64,000 nt of DNA, taken from Cyrtodaria siliqua (taxonomy: Eukaryota > Mollusca > Bivalvia > Adapedonta > Hiatellidae). The stretch covers positions 310,001-374,000 of the forward strand of contig JAWPHD010000235.1 of the NCBI GenBank assembly GCA_037043455.1. Direction: 5' to 3'. The notes beneath the pieces were generated by a model. It searched no databases, had not been told where the DNA came from, and worked only from the letters and a program-made list of their open reading frames with translations. This document shows positions 32,360 through 44,999 of the stretch, in pieces. Both the position numbers and the translations under genes were made by a program. How positions within the stretch are numbered: position 1 is the stretch's first letter; each line of letters starts with the position of its first letter.

Positions 32360-33710
32360 AACTTGATCGATTTTCTAAAGCTACGTCTCATGTTCTTAGT
32401 TAGAATATTTCCAAGCTTATGATATGCATTTGTTAGTTTTCTCTAAAACAAAAATGTTTTGACAATATTTCACTGGAAAGTATATAATTAAACTATCTAT
32501 TTCAGGAAAACAAAATAGAGCATATGACGGCAATGTTACCGTATATCACAATGTACTGCTATGCTACCCCCAACGCCATCGCAGGTCTCGTGACATTCAC
32601 CTGTCTTCGAAATGTGCAAAATTAACGGATTTTATGCACTTTGATTAATTACATATTTAAGTATATTACTTAGTTACACAAAACGTTAAATGTATGTGTT
32701 TTTACCAAGGTCTATTTAAGTTAGGAAAATGTGTTTTGCGAAACCAATTTCAGTAGGCAAAACTTAAACTTTAAGTCAAATATTTAAATTTCTAAGTCAG
32801 CCTGTGAGGTGACTTACCACAGTAAGTAAACAGCAAAACATCGACACACTATCCATAAGACATTGTTAACATTTAAAAATTAACACGTAAATTGAATCAA
32901 CAAATCACCACTTTCTATCATTTGGCATCAAATGTTCATGTATCATTTGCCTTTGAAGACATTTATGCAGGGTTTAATGTAGCTAAATTACAATGGACCA
33001 TTATATTTCTTCTATTTACGAGCAACATGTTTAATAAGTCCAAGTCCTAAAACGAAATACATGTACAATTTCAATAACTGTTATATGAACGATGTTATTA
33101 CAGATACACTATTAAGAAGGGTCACTTCGGCACTGAAATTCTATTTAAACACTACAATGTTTATTCATACAAATTCAGGGTGTATTTTTTTTTATTTAAT
33201 TGTGCTTTACAACTTTTTGCAATCAAGACATTATGTTTTCTTTACTATTTAATTCATATCGTCACTTTTAATAGTCATTTTTTTATGCATGTGAAACAGT
33301 ATCATTGTCTAAATGCAATATATAAGGTATATATTTTCTTAAATATAGATAAAATAAAATAATTTAATTTAATGCAAAATAACAACTGTTGTTAAAACCG
33401 TCACTTGACATAGTTTCACGTTAAACGATCGAGATGCTCGCAGAAGCAACCAATCAACACAAACGTATGGTAACATCTTCTTTCCTGTCCCAAGTTCAGA
33501 AACAAAATTGTCATATTTCATGCTCAAGTCCATCATATTTATTAGACTTGGAATTACTTGAAACTTTACACAGAGAAAAGCAAAAAATACAACTGTCCTG
33601 CAAGTTTCCCTATGAAAAAAAGAATGAAAACAAGTTATAGCTAAAATAATTATTGGAGTTTTGAGCTTGAGCTTGAATTTAGTCTTAAGTTTGTTCGTGA
33701 ACTTGGGCCT
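32360..33710. other. No feature seen
   Basis: Unique AT-rich sequence. Short ORFs on both strands near 33370-33720 overlap each other and resemble no family. Confidence 0.5.
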
Positions 33711-34025
33711 GATTATCATGGGTCCTGATTATCATGGGGATTATCATGGGGATTATCATGGGTCCTGATTATCATGGGTCCTGATTATCATGGGGATTAT
33801 CATGGGTCCTGATTATCATGGGTCCTGATTATCATGGGGATTATCATGGGGATTATCATGGATCCTGATTATCATGGGTCCTGATTATCATGGGGATTAT
33901 CATGAGGCCTGATTATCATGGGGCCTGGTTATCCTGATTATCATGGGGCCTGATAATCATGGGGCCTGATTATCATGAGCCTAATTATCATGGGGCCTGA
34001 TTATCATGGGGCCTGATTATCAGTT
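33711..34025. repeat. 16-bp tandem repeat, about 20 units
   Basis: GATTATCATGGGTCCT and GATTATCATGGGGATTATCATGGG variants, tapering to GGGGCCTGATTATCATG at the right end. Confidence 0.95.
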
Positions 34026-34800
34026 TTGAGAATATAATTTTACTGCATGTTACCTTTGTTTTATGTATTTAGTGAGGAAGTGTCGATTCTTACGGATGGC
34101 GGGAGGTGTACAGTACTGGTTCTACCCAGGAAAGGTGGGTGGTCTGCCTCCACACACAAAATTGACCGTCATATATAAACTTACATATTACATATGTATT
34201 TAGTAATGTTGCAGATATATTTATGTACATGTTTTTCGTTGGACTGGTGAAAGTGTATAAAGTCAATAAAAGAATATATCGTCTATCGGACTTTCAACTG
34301 TAATTTTAGCTTGAGATGTAAGAAAACACATACCTTTTAGAATGACGTAAAACATGTTTCAATTAATATCCAAATATATTTCCAAGTGACCAGCTGTGTA
34401 TGTCTCTCTCAGTTGAAACAAGTTAAATCGTAAACCAGAACATACCAGCGTATTCATAGTCGTACGCCAAATGGCATTCTTCAATATTTAGAAATTCACC
34501 TGTACCAGAAATCAATTGACAAGCGTTACAAGTTCCATACCGCGTGACAACGGGCCCATCCAGCAGCCTGGTATGACATAGCATCACGTTGCATAATCGA
34601 TCTGACTCTCCCCCACTCTGTCACGCATGTTAGATACCGTGGTAGAAGCAACGCTTAATCAAGTCGAACTTAAAACGGAATTTCTTTTGCAAATACGGTA
34701 GCTGGATCGTATAAAGGTGGCCGTTCTACTTAACATATTGAATCAAAATTGCCAGGAACCAGTTTATTATTTATAAAAATACAAAGGAAAACAACAACAA
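34026..34800. other. No feature seen
   Basis: Unique sequence between the 16-bp array and a 960-bp dispersed repeat; no ORF above background. Confidence 0.5.
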
Positions 34801-35766
34801 AGCAAAACAAAGTGTCATATTTTAATGGTATACGTTCTCATATCAATTATATGGGTGATATGCGTTTTCATACTATTGTTTTTTTTGCTAATAACTATTC
34901 AAGCATGTGTATATATATATATAATGTACATCTTTTCAATGATATACACAGTTTACGGATATGAAGACAGTGGTTAATTAAATAGTATCCTTTTCATTTT
35001 GTATTGTTAATCTGTTGATTTATTTACTGAATATCATTGTTTTTAGTTTCTGTCATTTCGTAAATCCGGGAAATGAGGGCATTACAATGTGTTCGTTTCA
35101 CATATGTTTTACTTGGTAAAAATCCTGAAATACGATTGGTTGCTGTTTCACAATCTGCGAGTATTAATCCCCTACCGGTTTTAACCTGGGATGGGGTGGG
35201 GCGGAGGACTATAGGTTTACCGCCCGGTTGTCCGTCCGTCCATCCCTGCAGATTGTCAGTCAGTCAATCAGCCTCTCTGTCTGTCCGTACGTCCGCGATT
35301 TTAGATTGACGTCTTGACGTATGTTGATGAAATTTGGAGTATGCATTAATGGGCTTAGGTAGCATTTTATGTATGCTCGGATCCTATATTTTCTTTTTTT
35401 TTTGTTCTTGTTCAAATAGATCGTTTGATTGTGGTTTAGTGTCTTGGGATATGTTGATAAAAAAAAGTGTCATGTGTACACACGAGTTAAGGACATTGTG
35501 GGGCTTATAAACACGTCTGAGTAGTTGCTCGAATCCAATATTTATTTTAATATCTTAAACGTTTATTATTACTTGAAGGAGTTTAATGTAACGTAGCACA
35601 TAGTAATAATTGAATGATATAAATCCCATAACTTTGATATGCTTTAAGCAGAATTATTCCCTTTTATAACTGTAAGTACAGTGATAAGGGTTTGTGACCT
35701 ATATAGCTTTACGCAATTAAGCGTCTATTTAGGTCAATAAGAGGCAAACGATATTCATTTTCATAG
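34801..35766 (+). repeat. 960-bp dispersed repeat, copy 1
   Basis: Near-identical to 42142-43099 over the full length, from AGCAAAACAAAG through AATTATATGGGTGATA, GGTTTTAACCTGGGATGGGG and ATTTAGGTCAATAAGAGGCA to GATATTCATTTT. The two copies differ by scattered substitutions and small indels. No terminal inverted repeats, no ORF and no poly(A) tail were found, so the class is unknown. Confidence 0.85.
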
Positions 35767-36755
35767 AGCGTTATTATTCATGAATATAGAAATTCAGATA
35801 ACTATTACTGTGTATGGAAACCATTAGAACGCTCTATTACTGTGATGGAGTTTGACCTATTTCGAGATTCCATATACTGCATATAGTGCACAGTGAAGCG
35901 TGAATTTGCTGTACCCCTCGTGTATGGAGATGGTTAATTGCGAATTCCATTTTCTGTATATGTTTTTGAATCGATGTGAAATACATTTTGTTCTAATAAA
36001 ATTCCAAGGAAGATGTATATAGATGTATATGGTTTTTATAGTGAGTATAAAGTTGATTAAGACCTCACTGTCCAGATCGCCAATACTCGGGAGGCGTTTC
36101 ATGAAAGTAATGTGTTACTGGAACAGCCTGACGTCATAGCAATCCATTTCCGTTTTGATCCGGCCATTCCTCCATTTTGTTTTCTTTTGTGCAGCAAGAG
36201 TGCTCCAGTTAGGACGAAACAATTTATCGTAAGTAGAATATGTGCAAGTTTACACTCTCCACTGTCATACGTGTCAATAAAGTTAGCACACATTTTCAGT
36301 TTATGAATGTTTTGTGTTGTCACTGATTGATCTACATGAAATTAGTCTTGATCATGTTCGACGCCTGATAATTTTGTAAACAAGCAAGCGTCGCAGATGA
36401 TCTAGACTACGTATTTGTTATTCATTCTGCATGTTTAAAAAATCGAGTGAACAATTGCAAGGTTGTGTGAGCATAAACATCCCCTGACGATTCTAGTCGT
36501 CGTTTGCATATTTGGTAATCTGTAGTATCTAAACTAAAAGAAGAATACCTAGACGGAGACGTGAGAACCATGGCTGTTGTGGTAGTCAGTGTCATTCAGA
36601 CCCTGTGTATACCGAATGTGTCTAGGATATTTGTGTATGACTCATGTTTCAGGAGACTTCCAGACATATTTATCTTGTGTTCTTTTGTTGCCATATAATT
36701 TTGGAAACTTAACCCTGCGGTTAAACATACTTGACTCGAGTCCCAGAAATCACGT
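35767..36755. other. No gene seen; short inverted repeat at 35764-35835
   Basis: TAGAGCGTT at about 35764 and AACGCTCTA at about 35828 form a small inverted repeat just outside the 960-bp repeat. The rest is unique. Confidence 0.5.
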
Positions 36756-36759
36756 GTAT

Positions 36760-36935
36760 GATTTCCAGTGGGGTCACATCCCAGATTTTTCAAACAAACT
36801 CCCGCAGTATCTTACTTGGGCATGGCACTGTGAATATAGGTCATCCTTCGGAGGGATGTAAAGTAGTCTGTCCGGTGTACAGGGAGAACTATACCCTGTG
36901 CAATATCTCTCTGAACTTCTGTGTTAAGCAGTGAT
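36760..36935 (+). mobile_element. SINE-like fragment with conserved central block
   Basis: CATCCTTCGGAGGGATGTAA, GTCTGTCCGGTGTACAGGGA and CTATACCCTGTGCAATATCT resemble the conserved central domain seen in several metazoan tRNA-derived SINE families (recollection). No clear A and B boxes or tail were found, so it is a fragment at best. Confidence 0.35.
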
Positions 36936-36961
36936 AAAAAACCAGGGCCCTATATGAATTA

Positions 36962-37133
36962 TATAGAGATTATTTAACTGCTGGGATCGATTATAGGGAA
37001 ATCCTTCACAAGAGGTAGGCGTGTAGTTTTTTTGACGAACGAGCGCATGCGAGTAAGTAAAAAAAACAAAGCACGTCTACCATCAAGTAAAGGATTACCC
37101 ATAGTCGATCTCAGCAGTTAAATAATCTATTTA
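36962..37133. repeat. About 170-bp foldback (MITE-like palindrome)
   Basis: Left arm GATTATTTAACTGCTGGGAT pairs with right arm ATCTCAGCAGTTAAATAATC, and pairing continues inward with some mismatches to the self-complementary centre GAGCGCATGCGAG near 37046. Nearly the whole segment can fold on itself. Confidence 0.9.
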
Positions 37134-37199
37134 TTACATTTTAAATTACGTTTTTGCAAACAAATATTCGCTTTATTGAACGTTGTCGGCAGATGATGT

Positions 37200-37227
37200 T
37201 GACGTCAGCAACACTTTATTGACGTCA
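37200..37227. promoter_or_regulatory. Two consensus CRE palindromes 20 bp apart
   Basis: TGACGTCA occurs exactly at 37200-37207 and 37220-37227, the full cAMP-response element bound by CREB/ATF factors. Two perfect 8-mers within 28 bp in AT-rich DNA is unlikely by chance, but no neighbouring gene was recognised within several kilobases. Confidence 0.4.
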
Positions 37228-38434
37228 CGACTCAACGTCGCAACGTTAGTTATTATTGTGTTCTGAGTTAGTTATTAATATTTAGCGATAATGAATATTC
37301 TTGCACTGAGTTCAAACACCTGCGCCTCTTTTAGCCATGTTGACGTACAGATAAAGTTGAGTGCTTCGGTGATGCCGAATAATTAAAAATAGTCTGAATA
37401 CAACATTTTTGTTCCTGAAGGATTTACTTTCGAGTGAAAAAAATAAACTTGATAACCAGTCACATTTAGCCAATCTCAATGGCTCGCTTATTTGAGAATT
37501 GACTGGAAACGGCGATGCATTCCGTTTGATATTGGCCATCTTCACGGTAATGGATAAAATATGATATGCTGACAAAAACGGTTATTTTGCGTAATTAATT
37601 TGTTAAGCATAATTGGTACGCACCAATAAAGAAATTTAATTGTGTATTTAGCCTAATTTAGCGAGTTTTAACTGGGAATTTACGCAAATACCTTGCTTAT
37701 CTGTAGCTCTGTTCTGTGACGTTTTATGTCATAGAACTATACCAAGCCTAGTTGCACTGCCATTGTTGTGTACTGGTTAATGAAATTGAGTTCTTTAAAG
37801 TTTTAATACACAAACTTTGTCACATTTCTGTGTCTTGATACAGTGGCAGGGATGATTAGTGCCATGTGTAGTTGTGCATGTCATTGATGTGTTCCAGTTC
37901 AATGACTTTTGGCGGTGTTAAGCCCCATTAAAGGACATAATATCATGCTTCCCATACCGGGAAAAGGTTCAGAACTTTTTTAAAAATTGTATTTAATTTA
38001 TTGTAATTTTAATTTTTAAAAATTGTAAAGACTGAAATTTAAAAAAGGACAGAATGAATGCATGCATATATCATAAGAAAATACAAAACTGCAGACTCTT
38101 GTCACCATTTAGTATTTTCATTAAATGCATTTCAGTATGCTAACATGCAGAGAAATAAAATAAATAGCAATATATTTAAAAAATGTAAGGCTAAACTGAG
38201 GCATATACAAGTTCAACTAACACGAGTTCCAAAGAATCTAGAAAGATCGCGCTGCAAATTCAGAAATGCTACATACACCAATATTTTGTGTTATCGCACC
38301 TTTTGTATTGTTTCATGTTGATCGAACAATCAACCATAAAATGAACCCAATTCAGAAACAGCCGATTAAACACCGGTTCACACTTGCCATTGTTCCAGTT
38401 TACGCTACCGTGTGTACAACTAATTAGTAGGCAC
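37228..38434. other. No gene; diverged dispersed repeat at 37795-37945
   Basis: TTTTAATACACAAACTTTGTC and TTTTGGCGGTGTTAAGCCCC at 37795-37930 match the dimer at 24030-24350. The remainder is unique AT-rich sequence with weak ORFs. Confidence 0.55.
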
Positions 38435-38747
38435 TTAAAGGGACACATGGCAATCTTGCAGTATTTGAAATGGGTGTCACAATTTATATATCCAGTATCA
38501 TTTTTACTTTTACCCTGGTTACATTTAAATAAATAAAATTTTAAGTATTCCTATTTCGTCTTATTATACTATAAGTTTTAATATAGTACTGGTGCAATAA
38601 TATAAAAAAAAAATAATAGAAAAAAACAAATGGCTTAATACAATTCTTATAATTAACATTAATGATTGAACAAATGTAATTTATGTAGAAAAACTAACGG
38701 GATGCTGCTAGTTTTTGAAAACTCAAGATTGCCATGTGTTCCTTTAA
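38435..38747. mobile_element. TTAA-flanked MITE, copy M1
   Basis: TTAA-AGGGACACATGGCAATCTTG on the left and CAAGATTGCCATGTG-TTCCT-TTAA on the right: about 22-bp TIRs with TTAA at both borders. The 305-bp AT-rich interior has no ORF. Copies M2 (54382-57833, with a LINE inside) and M3 (61475-61769) share both ends. TTAA target duplications are the hallmark of piggyBac-type transposition. Confidence 0.85.
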
Positions 38748-38840
38748 CACTTATCAGTGATCGTAAAGTTCAAAAACACAGAAGCTGAGTATCTCTGGCT
38801 AATTCGTAAGCAAACATTTTCAAATTTTCTGTTTTGATCA

Positions 38841-38864
38841 GCCATTTTGGCCGCTAGAGGGCGC
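38841..38864 (+). promoter_or_regulatory. Adjacent YY1-like and CTCF-like motifs
   Basis: GCCATTTTGG (38841-38850) matches the YY1 core on this strand and CCGCTAGAGGGCGC (38851-38864) matches the 14-base CTCF core CCASYAGRKGGCRS at 13 positions. The two abut. If used, this would be an insulator or boundary-type site; no functional evidence in the sequence. Confidence 0.4.
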
Positions 38865-39964
38865 CACATTATTTGATGTCTTACCTGGCTCGATCACGCA
38901 GTTAAATCTGTGAATAATGTCACAACTTATATGACAGATAATGTTGAGCGCGGGGACACAAACCAGTTGATTGACAGCAAGAGGTGTAACAGTGGGCGGA
39001 GTCTTATCGCACCGACAATTTGACAGTGGTTTTCAATAAACGCTGACATAATTAGTTTATCGATCTAAATTGATTGTCACTAATTAGCTAAAACACTCAG
39101 CGGGATAGTGGCCTATAAACAGTGAAAGACTTTGTAAATTAGAATTCGGGATTTTCCGAGATCTTTTAGACAAAATCGGTCGGAAATTTGGATTCGCCAG
39201 ACCGCCGATGTCTGGCGAATTTGGTGTGTATTTCTTACGGTTTTCATTCGCCAGTTCAGGTTACTTTTCGCCTATGGCGATTTGGCGAATGGCCTAGTAA
39301 GCCCATAAAAATTAACCATTGGTATTCGTGAACAATCGTAAAGATGTGTTAATGCTCTGATCAATGAAATGTGAACCCCAAATTGTACTTTTGTTTTCGA
39401 TCGCTGTCGTACAAATTCGTTACCTCACCGGTTGTCTCATAAAATATGTTACAATTTTAGCCGAGTATTTTCAAATAAAACTCAAAATGCTCCGTCGTAT
39501 ATGCAAGCGTCTAATAATTTGAATCGATAAAGCATGTCGTCTGAGAACAAGTTAAATGTCAACACAAAATTTCCTTCATAGGAGGGAGAACAGCCTAAAA
39601 AACAGCGGGTTAAAGTCAATACTTGTCAAAAAAAATAAAATAACATCTTGTGTGGTGTCACATATTAGTACTGTGAACAATTTAACGTTTTTGCAGCAAC
39701 GGTGTCGGACAAACACTGGTATAAATTGTCCTTGAAAGCAGTGGGAAAACCTGAAAAAAACTCTCTTGGGATAGTTTTGTTCTCAAAAAACTGTGGGAAC
39801 CCTGTAATACACTAACTTTGTACAGACTAGTTCTCCTGCTACTGTGGCTGGCATTCAACAAATAGTGACCTATATCATTGCCATGTGCCGGTTGAATGAA
39901 TGTTGAAAATGTGTTACGGTCCCCTGCACATTTAGCCAGTAGAGCATCCACAGACTCTTTCACC
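38865..39964. other. No gene seen; small hairpin at 39192-39220
   Basis: ATTCGCCAGAC and GTCTGGCGAAT (39192-39202 and 39210-39220) form a perfect 11-bp stem with a 7-nt loop; further ATTCGCCA and TGGCGAAT motifs follow to 39299. The rest is unique. Confidence 0.55.
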
Positions 39965-40400
39965 TCTTGTCTGCACCGTATTTTCAATACTATAACACTT
40001 AGAGATACCAAACTTGGTATGTGGATACATCTTGGGATAGCTGTGTGTCGCATACCAAAATAAGGCCACTGTGACCTTGACCTGTGACCTTTGTCATAGA
40101 AAATGCTTGTCCAGAACATATTTTCAATACTATAACACTAAGTCTTAGAGATAGCAAACTTGGTATTTAGATACATCTTGGGATAGCGCTGTGTCGCGTA
40201 CCAGAATAAGGTAATTGTGACCTTGACCTGTTACCTCTGTCATAGAAAATACTTGTCCGGACCATATTTTCAATACAATAACACTTAGAAATACCAAACT
40301 TGGTATGTTGATACATCTTGGGATAGCGGTGTGTCACATACCAAAATAAGGTCACTGTGACCTCTGTCATACCCCAAACATTGTGAGAAGCATCAGTATG
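39965..40400. repeat. About 143-bp tandem repeat, 3 units
   Basis: Units with ATTTTCAATACTATAACACT, ACCAAACTTGGTATGTGGAT, ACATCTTGGGATAGC and CACTGTGACCTTGACCTGTG start at about 39980, 40121 and 40267. Minus-strand short ORFs here are repeat by-products. Confidence 0.9.
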
Positions 40401-40470
40401 AAGTGGAACTGCGCATATACATGAAGTCATGGGGTATGCGTTTGCAAGGGTATTAATAACCTGTGATACT

Positions 40471-41570
40471 TATGGCTCCCCCACACAAAGTGTGGAGGGG
40501 AGCCATATTGATTTTGTGCTGACTGTGTCACAAACGATGTCCGATCAATAACTAGAGAATGGTTGGACCTAGGGTCCTCAAACTTAGAAGGATGGTTGAT
40601 CATGACCATTAGATGACCCCTATTGATTTTGGGGTCACTAGGTCAAAGGTCAAGGTCGCGGTGACATTGACTATCAAAACGATTCCGATCAATAACTAGA
40701 GAATGGTTGGACCTAGGGTCTTCAAACTTGGAAGGATGGTTGGTCATGACCAGTAGATAACCCCTATTGATTTTGGGGTCACTAGGTCAAAGGTCAAGGT
40801 CGCGATGACATTGGCTATCTTAATGATATCCGATCAATAACTACACAATAGTTGGACCTAGGGTCCTCAAACTTGGAGGGATGGTTGGTCATGATCAGTA
40901 GATGACCCGTATTGATTTTGGGGTCACTAGGTCAAAGGTCAAGTTCACGGTGACAGACTATCAAAACGATATCCGATCAATAACTACACAATGGTTAGAT
41001 CTATTGATTTTGGGGTCACTAGGTAAAGGTCAAGATCGTGGTGACATTGACTATAAAATCGATGTTCACTAGGTCAAAGGTCAAGGTCGCGGTGACATTG
41101 ACTATCAAACGATGTCTGATCAATAACTAGAGAATGGTTGGACCTAGGGTTCTCAAACTTGTAAGGATGGTTGGTCATGACCAGCATATGACCCCTATTG
41201 ATTTTGGAGTCACTAGGTCAAAGGTCAACTATGTCCAATCAATAACTAGAGAATGGTTGGAACTAGGGTCCTCAAACTTGGAAGGATGGTTGGTCATGAC
41301 CAGAACATGACCCCTATTGATATCAAAAGATCCCCGATCAATAACAAAACAATGTCCAATCAATAACTAGAGAATGGTTGGACCTAGGGTCCTCAAACTC
41401 TGAAGGATGGTTGACCAGTAAATGTCACTGATACAGATAGTAGATACAGTCACAGGGATATTGAATATCAAAACGATCTCAGATCAATGAGAACGGTGGA
41501 CCTAGAGTCGTCAATTATGTCTGTTCGGGCGAGTGGGGGAGCCATACGTTTTTGTCCCATGGACAATAAC
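40471..41570. repeat. 146-bp tandem repeat, about 6-7 units, with palindromic border
   Basis: Bounded on the left by the 37-bp palindrome TATGGCTCCCCCACACAAAG-TGTGGAGGGGAGCCATA (40471-40507) and on the right by GTGGGGGAGCCATACG near 41532. Units contain CGATCAATAACTAGAGAATG, GTTGGACCTAGGGTCCTCAA and TTTTGGGGTCACTAGGTCAA; later units are truncated. It looks like one dispersed element that carries an internal minisatellite. Confidence 0.9.
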
Positions 41571-41903
41571 AATTTCTAGTTTTAGTTTGACATTCTTTTG
41601 ATCTACATCATTATTAATTTCGCTTAGTTTTGTACACTCTTTTTGTGATGTCTGGGCGATCTCTGTAGTGTAAGGAAACACGCTTTTCTTTCGAGAAAAG
41701 AGATTCAAGTTCAAGTCTTGGCAGGGACCTGACACACTGAGTTGTACATACAAATATTTTTTCCCACATCAGTAATGTTGTTTTTGCACAGCATGAACTT
41801 AAAAATATGTACATTTGATAGTCATTCATCATATTATTTTCATTCTTATTGCCGCTCGTCGTCATAGTATATATTGTATACTATGACTTTTCTTGTTATA
41901 TAT

Positions 41904-43782
41904 ACTGAAAGGAAAAAGAAACGCATAATCAAAAAATTGCCTATACTACACTATTAGATACACCTAATTTTACGTAATATTCCAGATATATCGCAACGTG
42001 TTTTGTACAAAAAGGGGCTAAAACTAATTACAGAAAGGACAACTATGTCATGTAGTAGACCCTTTAATCAAAGTATACTTTGTTACACGAAATTCATAAA
42101 TGTTGAAGTTTCGCTTGAAAAAGTTAAGCCATTTGAAACATAGCAAAACAAAGAGTCACATTTTAGTGGTAAATGTTCTCATATCAATTATATGGGTGAT
42201 ATACGTTTGCATACTATTGTTGTTTTTGCTAATAACTATTCAAGCATGTGTATATATATATATGATGTACATCTTTTCAATGATATACACAGTTTACGGA
42301 TATGAAGACAGTGGTTAATTAAATAGTATTCTTTTCATTTTGTATTGTTAATCTGTTGATTTATTTACTGAATATCATTGATTTAGTTTCTGTCATTTCG
42401 TAAATCCGGGAAATGAGGGCATTACAATGTTGTTCGTTTCATATATGTTTTACTTGGTAAAAATCCTGCAATACGATTGGTTGCTGTTTCACAGTCTGCG
42501 AGTATTAATCCCCTACCGGTTTTAACCTGGGATGGGGGTGGGGCGGAGGACTATAGGTTTACCGCCCGGTTGTCCGTCCGTCCATCCCTGCAGATTGTCA
42601 ATCAGCCTCTCTGTCTGTCCGTACGTCCGCGATTTTAGATTGACGTCTTGACGTATGTTGATGAAATTTGGAGTATGCATTAATGGGCTTAGGTAGCATT
42701 TTATGTATGCTCGGATCCTATATTTTCCTTTTTTTTTGTTCTTGTTCAAACAGATCATTTGATTGTGGTTTAGTGTCTTGGGATATGTTGATAAAAAAAG
42801 TGGCATGTGTACACACGAATTAAGGACATTGTGGGGCTTATAAACACGTCTGAGTAGTTGCTCGAATCCAATATTTATTTTATTATCTTAAACGTTTATT
42901 AGTACTTGAAGGAATTTAATGTAACGTAGCACATAGTAGTAATTGAATGATATAAATCCCATAACATTGATATGCTTTAAGCAGAATTATTCCCTTTTAT
43001 AACTGTGAGTACAGTGATAAGGGTTTGTGACCTATATAGCTTTACGAAATTACGCGTCTATTTAGGTCAATAAGAGGCAAACGATATTCATTTTTATAGA
43101 AACTGAAAGGAAAAAGAAAAACCCATAATCAAAAAATTGCCTATACTACACTATTAAATACACCTAATTCTACATAATATTCCAAATATATCGCAACGTG
43201 TTTTGTACAAAAAGGGGCTACAACTAATTATAGAAAAGACAACTCTGTCATGTAGTAGACCTTTTAATCAAAGTATACTTTGTTACACGAAATTCATAAA
43301 TGTTGAAGTTTCGCTTGAAAAAGTTAAGCCATTTCAGTATTGTGTTTAAAGGGGTTGATGCACTATTGTCAAACAAGGTTTATTTTAAAGTGCTCTGAAC
43401 AACTTGAAAAAAACTGAAAGAATTATCAAAATGCCATGAAAAATAAAAGAGATATAACCTATTGAAAAGTTGCAAGAAAACTTAAATGGAGGCTGCCATC
43501 TTGGAAAGATGACGTCATCTCGCCTTTTAACCATATATGTCATATTGACCAAATGTATTTTAAAGCAAAGAAAATCACTGTAAATAAAAAATAACCTTGT
43601 CCCTGCTTGAGTCAAGATAATGAAACTTTAAATGAGTAACCATTGGTGTTTTCGGTGCTGTTTAAACCTTCTTTCCGAAAGGACCGGCCTAATGTCGCCC
43701 TGTACCGTTCGATTAGAAGTAGCATATTAAACATACAATATATAGCGGAAATACCCATTATGCGTTTCTTTTTTCTTTCAGT
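41904..43782. mobile_element. TIR element disrupted by the 960-bp repeat
   Basis: Ends ACTGAAAGGAAAAAGAAACG and CGTTTCTTTTTTCTTTCAGT are inverted. The first about 235 bp (41904-42138) are repeated directly at 43102-43338, with the 960-bp repeat copy 2 between them, so the element's left end is present twice. Related truncated copies lie at 28260-28662 and, inverted, at 45000-45302. Bordering TATATA sequence prevents a clear TSD call. No transposase. Confidence 0.75.
42142..43099 (+). repeat. 960-bp dispersed repeat, copy 2
   Basis: Second copy of the segment at 34801-35766, sitting between two direct copies of the left end of the surrounding TIR element. Distinguishing differences include deletion of about 14 bp in the GATTGTCAGTCAGTCAATCAG region relative to copy 1. 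Confidence 0.85.
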
Positions 43783-44954
43783 ATATATATATATATATTT
43801 CAGAAACCGTTAGACAAGGTTTATTGCTATGCAACAGGTCGGTACATATAGGGTTAACTGTATTGACATTTCGAATTTTGCAAAGATAATTCAGTCGTCT
43901 GATTGTCTGATTGTGGCAAATGGCGATGTGTTTAGTGGACCCGTTAAATATACTTATATAATCCAATAGAAATGAAAATTGTTATACTTGCTAATTCATT
44001 GTTTTTCGACTGATTTACTGATCAATGCATTGAAAAGAATCTAAACTAGAACGAATTTCACGTCGCGCCATCGGTCAATGCCATTGGTAAACACAGGTCA
44101 ATGTCAACCCTGAATACATTTTACATGTAATTGTTTTTATCGTTCTTTGATGCTCAGATCAGAAATAGTGCTATTTATGTTTTTCTGTATACATGTATGA
44201 CACTGTAAATGAATCAAATCTGTTTAGGGTATTTGTGTATTTGAACTTTTGACCACTATCCCAGAGTCCGACGGTGACCTTGGAGAAAATTATACTTATA
44301 TTCCCAAAATCATTACATTTTATTGAGAAAGAATAATAGATATTTGCCTGAATTTACCTCTCTCTCCCCCCACCATCACCCACCCCGCACACCCAGTCAG
44401 CCGCATCCCCCACCTCGGCACACCTCTATTGTATTTTAATGTTTGATATGCTTTGTATTTTCAGAGGAGTATACTTGTATATTTGCCAAGTTTAAAATTT
44501 TTTTTTTTTTTTAGTAAAATGACAATGCAATTGAATTGTGTGTATATTGGACCTTTCGACACGCCTTACGACCTCCCCCACCACCACCCACTCCCACACC
44601 ACACCACAACCACAACACACACACATACAAAACATATTATTATACACAGTAATTCCTTCATCAAAATATTTGTTTGAGACATAATTAAAAAAATAATTGA
44701 CACCCTGTTACCCTCCTCCACCAGCCACCACTTCCAACCCCAGGGAGAACGTCTGAGTTTTAAATAATAGATAATTTGACATGCTGTTTATCTCTTTCAT
44801 AGACGACTATTATACCAATTAATATGCAAAAGTATGGAAAAAATACACTGTAATTGAATTATTGGTGTATTGGTATTTTCCCCCAAGGCCCCACCGATGG
44901 CGTAGGAGGAAACAAATGTACACAGTACAATCATAATGTTTCATTTGAAACATA

Positions 44955-44994
<40 letters not shown>

Positions 44995-44999
44995 TACCC
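43783..44999. other. No gene; several simple-sequence tracts
   Basis: Contains a T run (44499-44514), C/A-rich tracts (44365-44415, 44575-44630, 44700-44745) and a (CA)n microsatellite at 44957-44992. No convincing ORF. Confidence 0.6.

Noticed and set aside
33369..33719. 116-codon minus-strand ORF
   Set aside because: Lys/Phe/Leu-rich AT-driven translation with no recognisable family and an overlapping ORF on the other strand.
35073..35309. 78-codon ORF in the 960-bp repeat
   Set aside because: The second copy of the repeat has an indel that breaks this frame, so it is not conserved coding sequence.
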